Shown piece after piece: positions 30,813 to 39,002 of a stretch of 64,000 bases of DNA; the stretch's first letter is position 1; every line of letters starts with the position of its first letter. The notes under the pieces are model-generated. The model saw only the letters and a list, made by a program, of their open reading frames with translations, did no database searches and was not told the origin of the DNA. The translations under genes were made by a program, and so were the position numbers. This DNA comes from Castellaniella sp. S9 (GTDB lineage Bacteria; Pseudomonadota; Gammaproteobacteria; Burkholderiales; Burkholderiaceae_B), in contig NZ_JAPFGD010000004.1 in assembly GCF_027257175.1 (NCBI RefSeq), positions 343,589-407,588 of the forward strand, given 5' to 3'.

Positions 30813-31733
30813 TCAGACCTTGGCGAGCCAGTGGTGGAATTTCGGGGTCTTGCCGCTGACGGCGTCGAAGAACGCCTTTTGCAGCTGGCCGGTGATCGGC
30901 CCGCGCTCGCCGATGCCGATCTGGCGCCCGTCGATCTCGCGGATGGGCGTGACCTCGGCGGCGGTGCCGGTAAAGAACGCCTCGTCGGCGATGTACAGGT
31001 CGTCGCGCGTGAGGCGGCGCGTCACGACCTGGATGCCCAGTTCGGCCGCCAGCTGGTGGATGGTGTTGCGGGTGATGCCGGTCAGCGCCGAGGCGATCTC
31101 GGGTTCGTACAGCACGCCGTCGCGCACCATGAAGATGTTTTCCCCGGAGCCTTCGGCCACGAAGCCCTCGGTGTCGAGCAGGATGGCCTCGTCGTAGCCG
31201 TGGTCCAGCGCCTCGGCATTGGCCAGGATGGAGTTCGCGTAGGTGCTGGCGACCTTGGCGCGCGGCATCGTGACGTTCACGTGTTGGCGGGCATAGGACG
31301 AGACCTTGACCCGGATGCCCTGGCGCAGGGCGTCCTCGCCCAGGTAGGCGCCCCAGGGCCAGGCGGCGATGGCGACGTGGACTGTGGCGCCGCGCGGCGA
31401 CACGCCCATTTTTTCCGAGCCATAGAACACCAGCGGCCGGATATAGCAGGATTCCAGTTCATTGCGGCGCACGACCTCGATCTGGGCCTCGGAGATCGCG
31501 TCCTGGGAATAGGGGATCTTCATCTGGTAGATGTGGGCCGAATTGAACAGGCGGCGGGTGTGGTCCGCCAGCCTGAAAATCGCCGTGCCGTGGTCGGTCT
31601 TGTAGGCCCGCACCCCCTCGAATACCGCCAGCCCATAGTGCAGCGAGTGCGTCAGCACGTGCGTGGTGGCCTCGCGCCAGGGAACCATTTTGCCGTCATA
31701 CCAGATAAAGCCGTCGCGGTCTGCCATGGACAT
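30813..31733 (-). CDS. ilvE: Branched-chain amino acid aminotransferase
   Basis: IlvE, 306 residues, a fold-type IV PLP enzyme making Leu, Ile and Val from their 2-oxo acids. THVLTHSLHYGLAVFEGVRAY is the typical N-terminal signature, the PLP lysine is in PRAKVASTYANS, and FVAEGSGENIF forms the later cofactor contact. The start at 31733 has AAGGAGAA six bases upstream. Divergent from the helicase gene. Confidence 0.96.
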   Translation of the reverse strand: MSMADRDGFIWYDGKMVPWREATTHVLTHSLHYGLAVFEGVRAYKTDHGTAIFRLADHTRRLFNSAHIYQMKIPYSQDAISEAQIEVVRRNELESCYIRPLVFYGSEKMGVSPRGATVHVAIAAWPWGAYLGEDALRQGIRVKVSSYARQHVNVTMPRAKVASTYANSILANAEALDHGYDEAILLDTEGFVAEGSGENIFMVRDGVLYEPEIASALTGITRNTIHQLAAELGIQVVTRRLTRDDLYIADEAFFTGTAAEVTPIREIDGRQIGIGERGPITGQLQKAFFDAVSGKTPKFHHWLAKV

Positions 31734-31859
31734 CGCGTTCTCCTTCGATGGGAAGACAATTATTGTACCAATTGCCCGGCGTCCGGCTAAGCGCGCTAAA
31801 ATGGAAAGGTTATAGACGCGCGCGACCTCATACTGCGGCGCGCGCCACAACCTCACCAG

Positions 31860-33248
31860 ATGACAGACACCCTCCCCACCGACTCCCCCGCCGCGCAATC
31901 CGTTCCCTTTTCCAGCTTTGGCCTGCACCCGGGCATCATGCAGGCGGTCGAGTCCACCGGCTATGTTTCGGCCACCCCGATCCAGGCCGCGGCGATCCCG
32001 CTGGTCATGGCCGGGCGCGACGTCATGGGCGCCGCCCAGACCGGCACCGGCAAGACCGCCGCGTTCTCGCTGCCCATTCTTCACCGGCTCATGCCCTTCG
32101 CCAGCCACAGCGCCTCGCCGGCGCGCCACCCGGTGCGCGCGCTGATCCTGACGCCCACCCGCGAACTGGCCGACCAGGTGCACGCCAACGTCGCCCTCTA
32201 CAGCAGCTGCGTGCCCCTGCGCACCGCCGTGGTGTTCGGCGGCGTCGACATCCGGCCGCAGCGCGACCTGTTGCGCCAGGGCTGCGAAATCCTCATCGCC
32301 ACCCCGGGCCGGCTGCTGGACCACATCGAACAACGCAACGTCAGCCTGGCCCAGGTCGGCATGCTGGTGCTGGACGAGGCCGACCGCATGCTCGACATGG
32401 GCTTCCTGCCCGACCTGGACCGCATCCTGCGGCTGCTGCCCGAGGGGCGCCAGGGCCTGCTGTTCTCGGCCACCTTCAGCCCCGAAATCCGCAAGCTCGG
32501 CCGCACGTTCCTGCGCAGCCCGGTCGAGGTCGAGGTCGCGCGCCCCAACGCCACGGCCGACAACGTCACCCAGATCGCCTATCCGCTGGCCGGCGACGAC
32601 AAGCGCCGGGCCGTGGTGCACCTGGTCAAATCGCGCAACCTGAACCAGGTCATCGTGTTCTCCAACACCAAGATCGGCTGCAGCCGCCTGGCGCGCCAAT
32701 TGGTGCTGGACGGCGTGCGCGCCGAATCCATCCACGGCAACAAATCCCAGATCGAACGCATGAAGGCACTCGACGCCTTCAAGGCCGGCACCCTCGAGGT
32801 CCTGGTGGCCACCGACGTCGCCGCGCGCGGCCTGGACGTCGCCGGGGTGCCCTGCGTCATCAACTACGACCTGCCCTACAACGCCGAGGACTACGTCCAC
32901 CGCATCGGCCGCACCGGCCGCGCCGGCGCCTCGGGCGAGGCCATCGCGTTCTTTGCCCCCGACGAGGAACGCTACCTGCTCGACATCGAAAAACTCATCA
33001 AGGTCCGCATCCCGCGCGGCGAACTCGAACTGCCGCGCGCCTCGCGGCGCCGCCCCGTCGGCAGCCACCGCGGCGCGGCGCGTCCCTGGCACGACGAGGC
33101 CCCGGTCGACGAGTTCTTTACCAAGCCCTACGTGCCCGCGCCGCACGCCGCGGAATCGGCATCCGACCAGCCCCGCCGGGCCGCCGTCGTGCCTGCGCGC
33201 CGTCCGGTGGGCGTGCTGCTGGGCGGCGGCGCCCACAAGCTGTCCTAG
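31860..33248 (+). CDS. DEAD-box RNA helicase (RhlE type)
   Basis: RNA helicase of 462 residues. All core motifs are present: Q motif (TPIQAAAIPL), AQTGTGKT, PTRELA, DEADRMLDMGF, FSATFS, VATDVAARGLDV and HRIGRTGRAG. A short basic C-terminal tail follows residue 400. RhlE-type helicases act in ribosome assembly and RNA decay. It is divergent from ilvE; the 126-base gap between them holds the promoters only. Confidence 0.93.
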   Translation: MTDTLPTDSPAAQSVPFSSFGLHPGIMQAVESTGYVSATPIQAAAIPLVMAGRDVMGAAQTGTGKTAAFSLPILHRLMPFASHSASPARHPVRALILTPTRELADQVHANVALYSSCVPLRTAVVFGGVDIRPQRDLLRQGCEILIATPGRLLDHIEQRNVSLAQVGMLVLDEADRMLDMGFLPDLDRILRLLPEGRQGLLFSATFSPEIRKLGRTFLRSPVEVEVARPNATADNVTQIAYPLAGDDKRRAVVHLVKSRNLNQVIVFSNTKIGCSRLARQLVLDGVRAESIHGNKSQIERMKALDAFKAGTLEVLVATDVAARGLDVAGVPCVINYDLPYNAEDYVHRIGRTGRAGASGEAIAFFAPDEERYLLDIEKLIKVRIPRGELELPRASRRRPVGSHRGAARPWHDEAPVDEFFTKPYVPAPHAAESASDQPRRAAVVPARRPVGVLLGGGAHKLS

Positions 33249-33281
33249 TATCCACCCCGGTCCGGCGCGTCCGCGCGCCGA

Positions 33282-33650
33282 TCAAAACCCCGCCAAGTCC
33301 CCCGGCCCCTCATCGGTGGGCGCCATCGATCCGGCCGAGCGCACCAGGCGCTCCAGGTGCTGGATGTGCGGCAACTGCGTGCCCCAGAATCGCGTCCCCT
33401 CGCGGTCCTGCACCAGCAGGGTCGGGAAATTCTCGACGTCCTCGTCGCCCAGCCATTCCGGATCGTCCTCGATGTCGATCCAGATGAACAGGGCCTCGGG
33501 CATGCGCCGCGCCAGGTCCTCGAAGGCGGGCCGGTATTGCGTGCAGGTGTCGCACCAGGCGGCGCAATAGCAGGCAATGCGCAAGCCCGTGTGGCTGGCG
33601 AGGCGGGCGCGCAAGGCGGCCAGATCGGTGCGGGGATTGAAGACGGTCAT
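33282..33650 (-). CDS. Thioredoxin-family protein
   Basis: Single-domain thioredoxin-fold protein of 122 residues. The active-site pair is WCDTC near residue 35, an unusual dipeptide between the cysteines compared with WCGPC of classic thioredoxin. No signal peptide is apparent, so it is probably cytoplasmic. Divergent from the EI24-family membrane protein. Confidence 0.85.
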   Translation of the reverse strand: MTVFNPRTDLAALRARLASHTGLRIACYCAAWCDTCTQYRPAFEDLARRMPEALFIWIDIEDDPEWLGDEDVENFPTLLVQDREGTRFWGTQLPHIQHLERLVRSAGSMAPTDEGPGDLAGF

Positions 33651-33710
33651 GCAGACAGCGGTCGGGTTGTTTGTCTATGATAATTGTATTGTCAGAATGG
33701 GAACCTACGC

Positions 33711-34502
33711 ATGACCCGACACGACCTGGCCTTGCTCGAACGCGGCCGCCCCTCCGGCCTGGGACTGGTGGCCCAGGCTTTTCGCCGCGCCCTGGTCAGC
33801 CAGCTGCATCCGCGCATGCTGGCGGCCCTGTTCCTGCCCTTCGTCATCGCCTTCCTCGGCGCGGCGGTGCTGCTGTGGCTGTTCTGGGATCCCCTGACGG
33901 CCTGGCTCAACGGCGAGGCCGCGAACTGGGGCCTGCTCAACACCATCGACGGCTGGCTGGTGGCCGCGGGCCTGTTTTCCCTGAAGCTCTGGCTGGTGCC
34001 CATCATGGCGGCCGGCATCCTGCTGCCCATGGCCGGCATCCTCGGCCTGGTGATCGCGGCGGTGTTCGTGATGCCGCTGGTGCTGCGGCACTTGGAACAC
34101 CGCGAATACCAGGGCCTGGGGCGGCAGGGCACCAACACCGTGGTGCTGGGGATCTGGAACGCCGCCTGGGTCGGCCTGCTGTTCTGCCTGGGCTGGCTGG
34201 TGACCATGCCGCTGTGGCTGATTCCGCCGCTGGCCCTGGTGCTGCCGGTGTTCTGGTGGGCCTTCGCCTTTGCGCGCATGCTGCGCGTCGATGCCATCAT
34301 CGAACACGCCAGCGCGGCCGAACGCCGCCTGCTGTGGCGGCGCTACAATCGCCACTTCTGGCTGATGGGCGTGTGCCTCGCGCTGATCAACCTGATCCCG
34401 CCCGCCTGGCTGGTGATTCCGGTGTTCTCGGCCCTGGTGTACGCGCATTTCTGCCTCGACGCCCTGCGCCGGCTGCGCGCCGAAACCGTCATCGATCTCT
34501 AG
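33711..34502 (+). CDS. EI24/CysZ-like membrane protein
   Basis: Inner-membrane protein of 263 residues with about four to six hydrophobic segments, matching the EI24 domain family that includes CysZ sulfate channels. The ATG at 33711 follows GGGAACC; an earlier in-frame start at 33684 is less likely. It is 18 bases before the CinA-type gene and is probably co-transcribed with it. No sulfur genes are nearby, so sulfate transport is not claimed. Confidence 0.8.
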   Translation: MTRHDLALLERGRPSGLGLVAQAFRRALVSQLHPRMLAALFLPFVIAFLGAAVLLWLFWDPLTAWLNGEAANWGLLNTIDGWLVAAGLFSLKLWLVPIMAAGILLPMAGILGLVIAAVFVMPLVLRHLEHREYQGLGRQGTNTVVLGIWNAAWVGLLFCLGWLVTMPLWLIPPLALVLPVFWWAFAFARMLRVDAIIEHASAAERRLLWRRYNRHFWLMGVCLALINLIPPAWLVIPVFSALVYAHFCLDALRRLRAETVIDL

Positions 34503-34520
34503 GCCACCACATCCGCCACC

Positions 34521-35327
34521 ATGACCCAGCCCCCGAAAATCCGCCTGATCGCCATCGGCGACGAGATCCTGTCCGGCCGCCGGCAGGACAAGCATTTCTC
34601 AAAGATCATCGAACTGCTCTCGGTCCGCGGCCTGGCGCTCAATGCCGCCGAGTTCATCTCGGACGACGAGGACGAGATCACCGCCTGTCTGACGCGCAGC
34701 TTCGCCACCGGCGACATCGTATTCTGTTGCGGCGGCATCGGCGCCACGCCCGATGACCGCACCCGCCAGGCCTGCGCCCGCGCCCTGGGCGTGGGCCTGG
34801 CCCTGCATCCCGAGGCCGAACGCCTGATCGGCGAGCGTTGCGCCGACATGGCCGCGCGCGGCCAGGGCAGCGCCGACATGAGCACCCCGGAAAACCGCCA
34901 GCGCCTGCAGATGGGCGTGTTCCCCATCGGCGCCCAGATCGTCCCCAACGCCTACAACAAGATCCCCGGCTTCTTCGTCCGCGACCACACCTTCATGCCC
35001 GGGTTTCCCGTCATGGCCGAACCCATGATGACCTGGACGCTGGACACCCGCTACGCGCACTGGCACCATCAGGTCCAGCGCATCGAGCATTCCTTCCTGG
35101 TCTTCGGCCTGCCCGAATCGCGTATCACCCCCGCCCTCGAGGCCCTCGAGCTGCGCTGGGCCGGCGTCAAGGCCTTCAGCCTGCCCAGCGTGGGCGGCGA
35201 GAGCGGCGGCCCGCACATCGAACTGGGCGTCAAGGGGCCGCCCGACCCGGCCGCCGAGGCCCTGGCCTACCTGCGGGCCGAGGTCGTGCGCGTCGGCGGC
35301 CAGCTGACGCCGCCGCCGCGCGACTAG
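34521..35327 (+). CDS. CinA-type molybdopterin-binding-domain protein
   Basis: Protein of 268 residues with a MoaB/Mog (MoCF) fold as found in the N-terminal half of CinA. IAIGDEILSGRRQDKH opens the domain and CCGGIGATPDD forms the conserved glycine loop near residue 75. The C-terminal nicotinamide-nucleotide deamidase domain of full CinA is absent, so this is a stand-alone CinA-N relative. Exact activity uncertain. Confidence 0.85.
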   Translation: MTQPPKIRLIAIGDEILSGRRQDKHFSKIIELLSVRGLALNAAEFISDDEDEITACLTRSFATGDIVFCCGGIGATPDDRTRQACARALGVGLALHPEAERLIGERCADMAARGQGSADMSTPENRQRLQMGVFPIGAQIVPNAYNKIPGFFVRDHTFMPGFPVMAEPMMTWTLDTRYAHWHHQVQRIEHSFLVFGLPESRITPALEALELRWAGVKAFSLPSVGGESGGPHIELGVKGPPDPAAEALAYLRAEVVRVGGQLTPPPRD

Positions 35328-35370
35328 GGGCGATCGAGGGGGAATGCGGTCGCTGGAGGTGAAAAAAAGC

Positions 35371-35399
35371 TTGCCAGCGGCATGGATATTTCATAGTAT
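35371..35399 (+). promoter_or_regulatory. Sigma-70-type promoter of the IclR gene
   Basis: A -35 box TTGCCA (35371-35376) and a -10 box TAGTAT (35394-35399) are separated by 17 bases. Transcription would start within the palindrome at 35404-35420. Confidence 0.65.
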
Positions 35400-35403
35400 G
35401 GAA

Positions 35404-35420
35404 TTGTTGCATTGCATCAA
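35404..35420. promoter_or_regulatory. Palindrome TTGnTGC-N3-GCAnCAA, copy A
   Basis: The 17-base inverted repeat TTGTTGCATTGCATCAA lies right behind the -10 box of the IclR gene, where a bound repressor would block initiation. The same pattern recurs upstream of the phasin gene (36294-36310), with a weaker copy at 36350-36366. Confidence 0.6.
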
Positions 35421-35429
35421 GCTCACGCC

Positions 35430-36269
35430 ATGGCACGCCTCCAGCCCCTCTCGACGCACTCCCCGGAATCCTTCGCCAACGGCGCCACGACAGCCGCGGG
35501 CATCGACCACCACGGCCCCGTCACCATCCAGGTGCTGGACCGCGCGATGCGCATCCTCGACGTCCTGGCCAGCCAGCGCGACCCCGTCGCCCTCAAGGAC
35601 CTGTCGGCGGCGACCGGCCTGCATGCCTCCACCGCGCACCGCATCCTCAGCGACCTGACCGTCGGGCGCTATGTCGAGCGCGTCGACAGCGGCCTGTACC
35701 GCCTGGGCATGCGCCTGCTGGAACTCGGCTCGCTGGTCAAGGGACGGCTGGACGTGCGCGCCGCGGCCATCGGCCCCATGCGCGACCTGCACCGCCAGAC
35801 CGGCCAGACCGTCAACCTGTCCCTGCAGCAAGGCGACGAGATCGTCTACATCGAGCGCGCCTGGAGCGAGCGCTCCGGCATGCAGGTCGTGCGCGCCATC
35901 GGCGGCCGCGCGCCCCTGCACCTGACCTCGACCGGCAAGCTCTTCCTCTCGATGTGGGACCAGCGCAATGTGCGCAGCTACGCCATGCGCACCGGCCTGG
36001 CCGGCACCACCCGCAACAGCATCACCGAACTCGACCTGCTGGAGCGCGAACTCGCGCTGGTGCGGCGCCACGGCTATTCGCGCGACAACGAGGAACTGGA
36101 ACTGGGCGTGCGCTGCATCGCCGCCGGGGTCTACGACGACACCGGCGCCTTGCTGGCCGGCCTGTCGCTCTCGGCGCCCGCCGAGCGCATGCGCGACGAC
36201 TGGATCCCCGTGCTGCTGAACACCGCCGCGCACATCTCCGAGGCCCTGGGCTACGAGGCGCCGCACTGA
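35430..36269 (+). CDS. IclR-family transcriptional regulator
   Basis: Regulator of 279 residues. A winged helix-turn-helix occupies about residues 30-95 (LKDLSAATGLHASTAHRILSDL) and an IclR ligand-binding domain follows. The ATG at 35430 was preferred over an upstream in-frame TTG at 35412, which would lie in the palindrome. It is upstream of the phasin gene in the same orientation and shares the palindrome with it, so it may repress itself and the phasin. PhaR, usual for phasins, is the competing explanation. Confidence 0.87.
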   Translation: MARLQPLSTHSPESFANGATTAAGIDHHGPVTIQVLDRAMRILDVLASQRDPVALKDLSAATGLHASTAHRILSDLTVGRYVERVDSGLYRLGMRLLELGSLVKGRLDVRAAAIGPMRDLHRQTGQTVNLSLQQGDEIVYIERAWSERSGMQVVRAIGGRAPLHLTSTGKLFLSMWDQRNVRSYAMRTGLAGTTRNSITELDLLERELALVRRHGYSRDNEELELGVRCIAAGVYDDTGALLAGLSLSAPAERMRDDWIPVLLNTAAHISEALGYEAPH

Positions 36270-36293
36270 TCCGGACACACCCGCTTGCACTAT

Positions 36294-36310
36294 TTGCTGC
36301 AACGCAACAA
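36294..36310. promoter_or_regulatory. Palindrome TTGnTGC-N3-GCAnCAA, copy B
   Basis: TTGCTGCAACGCAACAA ends seven bases before the -35 box of the phasin promoter. It matches the IclR-gene copy at all twelve defined positions of the palindrome. Confidence 0.6.
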
Positions 36311-36317
36311 AAAAATG

Positions 36318-36345
36318 TTGACATGCCTGGGGATTCGCGTAGAAT
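36318..36345 (+). promoter_or_regulatory. Sigma-70 promoter of the phasin gene
   Basis: A consensus -35 TTGACA (36318-36323) and a -10 TAGAAT (36340-36345) are separated by 16 bases. This is one of the strongest promoter matches in the window, consistent with abundant phasin. It is bracketed by palindrome copies B and C. Confidence 0.8.
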
Positions 36346-36349
36346 TTCA

Positions 36350-36366
36350 ATTGTGCAGTGCAACAT
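36350..36366. promoter_or_regulatory. Degenerate palindrome half-site, copy C
   Basis: The segment has a good right half (GCAACAT) and a weak left half (ATTGTGC) around a three-base centre. It lies immediately behind the phasin -10 box, so with copy B it would flank the promoter. Confidence 0.4.
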
Positions 36367-36422
36367 TGAAGGCGCCGGATGACTATCCAAGTGCGGCCTT
36401 CGCCACTTACTAGGAGTCCACC

Positions 36423-37001
36423 ATGAGCGCTACCCCCCAAACCCTGCTGGCCGGCCAGAAAGCCGCCCTCGACAACCTGCTGGCCGTCCAAGGCACGTTC
36501 TTCAGCGGCTTTGAAAAGCTGGTCGACCTGAACCTCAAGGCCTCCAAGGCCGTTTTCGAGGACGTCGCCGCCAAGTCCCAGGAAGCCATCGAACTGAAGG
36601 ACGCCCAGGAAATCCTGGCCTTCACCTCCTCGCTGGTTCGTCCCGACCAGGCCGTCGCCTACAGCAAGCACGTCTACGAAATCCTGTCCGACGTCCAGGG
36701 CGACCTGAACAAGCTGGCCGAGGCCCAACTGAACGAAGGCCAAAAGCAAGTCTCCGACGCCATCGAGCAGATCTCGCGCAACGCCCCCACCGGCTCCGAA
36801 GGCGCCGTGGCGCTGCTGAAGTCCTCGCTGGCCACCGCGACCAACGCTTATGAAACCGTCACCAAGGCCGCCCGCCAGGCCGCCGACGTCGCCGAGTCGA
36901 ACATCAACGCCGCGACCAACGCCACCCTGAAGGCCGCCGCCGACGTTGCTCAGACGACCACCAAGGCCGCGCCCCGCGCCCGCCGCGCCGCCGCCAACTG
37001 A
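36423..37001 (+). CDS. phaP: Phasin (PHB granule-associated protein)
   Basis: Phasin-family protein of 192 residues that coats polyhydroxybutyrate granules. It is mostly amphipathic helix without membrane segments; FFSGFEKLVDLNLKASKAVFED near residue 25 is typical. The C-terminus is Ala/Lys/Arg-rich (KAAPRARRAAAN), as in betaproteobacterial phasins. An AGGAG ribosome-binding site, a strong promoter and a clear terminator make this a well-expressed single-gene unit. Confidence 0.9.
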   Translation: MSATPQTLLAGQKAALDNLLAVQGTFFSGFEKLVDLNLKASKAVFEDVAAKSQEAIELKDAQEILAFTSSLVRPDQAVAYSKHVYEILSDVQGDLNKLAEAQLNEGQKQVSDAIEQISRNAPTGSEGAVALLKSSLATATNAYETVTKAARQAADVAESNINAATNATLKAAADVAQTTTKAAPRARRAAAN

Positions 37002-37059
37002 TAGACCCCCGTCGATCGGGCCGGACTCCGTAGCCGGCCCCGATCGATCGCAGCACCTT

Positions 37060-37089
37060 CCCCGAGGTTCCCCCTCGGGGATTTTTTTT
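37060..37089 (+). terminator. Rho-independent terminator of the phasin gene
   Basis: An eight-base stem CCCCGAGG (37060-37067) pairs with CCTCGGGG (37073-37080) around a five-base loop and is followed by a run of eight T. It lies 59 bases after the phasin stop and just before the end of the convergent LysR gene. Confidence 0.9.
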
Positions 37090-37107
37090 GTGTGTCCGGC
37101 AGGCGCG

Positions 37108-38022
37108 CTAATGAGGCTTCGGGGCGCCGAACTTTTCGGCATACAGGTCGCGAACCCAATCAATGAATACGCGCACCCTGGGGGAGAGCTGACGATGGAA
37201 TGGGTACAGTGCGCAGACAGGCACTTCGGGACACGACCATTCCGAGAGCACTTGAACCAGGCGCCCGGCCCGCAGATGTTCCTCCAGCCTTAAACGAGGC
37301 ACCTGGATCAGCCCGCAGCCCGCCAGCGCCGCGCTCGTGTAGCACTCTGCATCGCTCACTGAAATCCAGCCGCTCACCTCGAATTCCGTCACCTCGCCAT
37401 CGACAATGACTTTGAAGGGATAGCGGTTGTCATTGCCCGGCGCGAAAAAGCCGATTCCCTGGTGCTTCGTCAATTCACGCGGATGTGTCGGGGTGCCGTT
37501 GCGCGCCAGGTATTCGGGGCTTGCGCAGATGATCTCCGGCATATCCGCCAGCTTTCGAACCACCAGCGATGAGTCGCGGGGTTGACCGGCCCGCACCACG
37601 CAGTCGATGCCTTCCTTGACCAGGTCCACCAAACGGTCGCCGCTGCTGATGACGACGTCAATTCGAGGGTAGCGTTCCCTGAACTGGCCAATGCGCGGCA
37701 GGATGATCGTCGTCGCATGTGCCCCATGGAGGTTCAGCCGGAGCGTCCCATGGGGATTGGCAACGTGGGTGCTCAGGGCCGTTTCCGCGTCCTCCAGGTC
37801 GGCCAGGACACGCTGGGAGCGTTCGTAGAATGCCTGCCCGTCCAGCGTGGGCCTGACTTGCCGCGTGGTTCGATCCAGCAGGCGCGCGCCCAGCCGCCTT
37901 TCCAGTTCTTTGATCGCATGTGTCGCCGTGGCGCGCGGGATGTTCAGTGCACGCGCGGCTTCGGTGAAGCTGCCCAGCTCCACGATTCGATTGAAGAGCT
38001 GCAAAGCATGAAAGCGGTCCAT
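37108..38022 (-). CDS. LysR-family transcriptional regulator
   Basis: LysR-type regulator of 304 residues. The helix-turn-helix is at about residues 17-40 (GSFTEAARALNIPRATATHAIKELE), followed by a periplasmic-binding-like effector domain. It belongs to the CrgA/AaeR-like subgroup by its RLGARLLDRTTR linker. It is divergent from an SDR gene, the usual target arrangement for LysR proteins. Confidence 0.9.
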   Translation of the reverse strand: MDRFHALQLFNRIVELGSFTEAARALNIPRATATHAIKELERRLGARLLDRTTRQVRPTLDGQAFYERSQRVLADLEDAETALSTHVANPHGTLRLNLHGAHATTIILPRIGQFRERYPRIDVVISSGDRLVDLVKEGIDCVVRAGQPRDSSLVVRKLADMPEIICASPEYLARNGTPTHPRELTKHQGIGFFAPGNDNRYPFKVIVDGEVTEFEVSGWISVSDAECYTSAALAGCGLIQVPRLRLEEHLRAGRLVQVLSEWSCPEVPVCALYPFHRQLSPRVRVFIDWVRDLYAEKFGAPKPH

Positions 38023-38049
38023 GTGGGTCCGATTGTTGAGATTTTTTGA

Positions 38050-38092
38050 ATTGACCAGTTAATTTCACCCCATTTATCCATCGGGGGTCAAT
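38050..38092. promoter_or_regulatory. Possible LysR-type operator (spaced inverted repeat)
   Basis: ATTGACC (38050-38056) and GGTCAAT (38086-38092) form a perfect seven-base inverted repeat around 29 bases, inside the 142-base gap between divergent lysR and SDR genes. The spacing is wider than a single LysR box, so it may be two half-sites of a tetramer or chance. Confidence 0.35.
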
Positions 38093-38164
38093 CGACATCA
38101 TAGAGTCCAGGCCCACGGCCCGCCGCTTCCGCGGCTCATCCTCAATCACATCAAGGAAACCATC

Positions 38165-38926
38165 ATGACCACCAGCAGATCGCCCGCCACAGCATCGCCT
38201 GCCCGCACGGCCATCGTGACCGGTGCCTCCCGGGGTATCGGGCGCGCCATCGCCCTGCGCCTCGCCGAGGACGGCTTCAAGATCGCAGTCAATTACTCGG
38301 GCAATGCAGCCAAGGCGCAGGAAGTCGTCTCGTCCGTCCGGGCGACGGGCGGGGAGGCGATCGCCGTGCAGGCCGACGTGTCCCGTGCGGAAGATGTACA
38401 GCGGCTCTTTGCCACAACCCTGGAAGCCTACGGCACCCTCGGTGTCGTGGTGCATAACGCCGGTGTGATGCCGCTGGCGCTGATCGCCCCCGACAGCATA
38501 GAGGCATTCGATCGCATTGTTCAGATCAATCTGCGCGGTGCCTTCCTGGTGTTGGGGCAGGCCGCTCAGCACATCCAATCCGGCGGCCGCATCATCGCAC
38601 TGTCGACCACTGTGATCGCCAAGTCCTTCCCTCGGTACGGCCCCTACATAGCGACCAAGGCCGGTGTCGAAGGGCTGGTGCATGTCCTGGCCAACGAGCT
38701 GCGCGGCCGAAGCATCACAGTCAATGCGGTGGCGCCCGGCCCCGTCGCCACCGAACTGTTTCTGGACGGCAAGACCGACGAACAGGTCGCCCAGCTTGGC
38801 AAAGTCCCCCCCTTGGAGCGCCTGGGCCAGCCCGAGGACATCGCGCGCGTGGTGTCGTTCCTGGTGGGCGCCGATGGTGGCTGGATCAACTCTCAGGTCG
38901 TGCGCGCCAACGGCGGGTTCGCCTGA
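38165..38926 (+). CDS. SDR-family oxidoreductase
   Basis: Classical short-chain dehydrogenase/reductase of 253 residues. The cofactor motif TGASRGIG is near residue 20, HNAGVMPL near residue 98, the catalytic serine in ALSTT, and the catalytic YxxxK as YIATK near residue 162. The basic residues after the glycine motif favour NADP. Substrate unknown. Divergent from the LysR gene, which probably controls it. Confidence 0.88.
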   Translation: MTTSRSPATASPARTAIVTGASRGIGRAIALRLAEDGFKIAVNYSGNAAKAQEVVSSVRATGGEAIAVQADVSRAEDVQRLFATTLEAYGTLGVVVHNAGVMPLALIAPDSIEAFDRIVQINLRGAFLVLGQAAQHIQSGGRIIALSTTVIAKSFPRYGPYIATKAGVEGLVHVLANELRGRSITVNAVAPGPVATELFLDGKTDEQVAQLGKVPPLERLGQPEDIARVVSFLVGADGGWINSQVVRANGGFA

Positions 38927-39002
38927 GCGCGGGAACCCCGGCATTGGCGGTCAGTGCGCCCATGCATGCCGGCATTCGTGCCGCCGGAGGGACTCCGACG
39001 GC

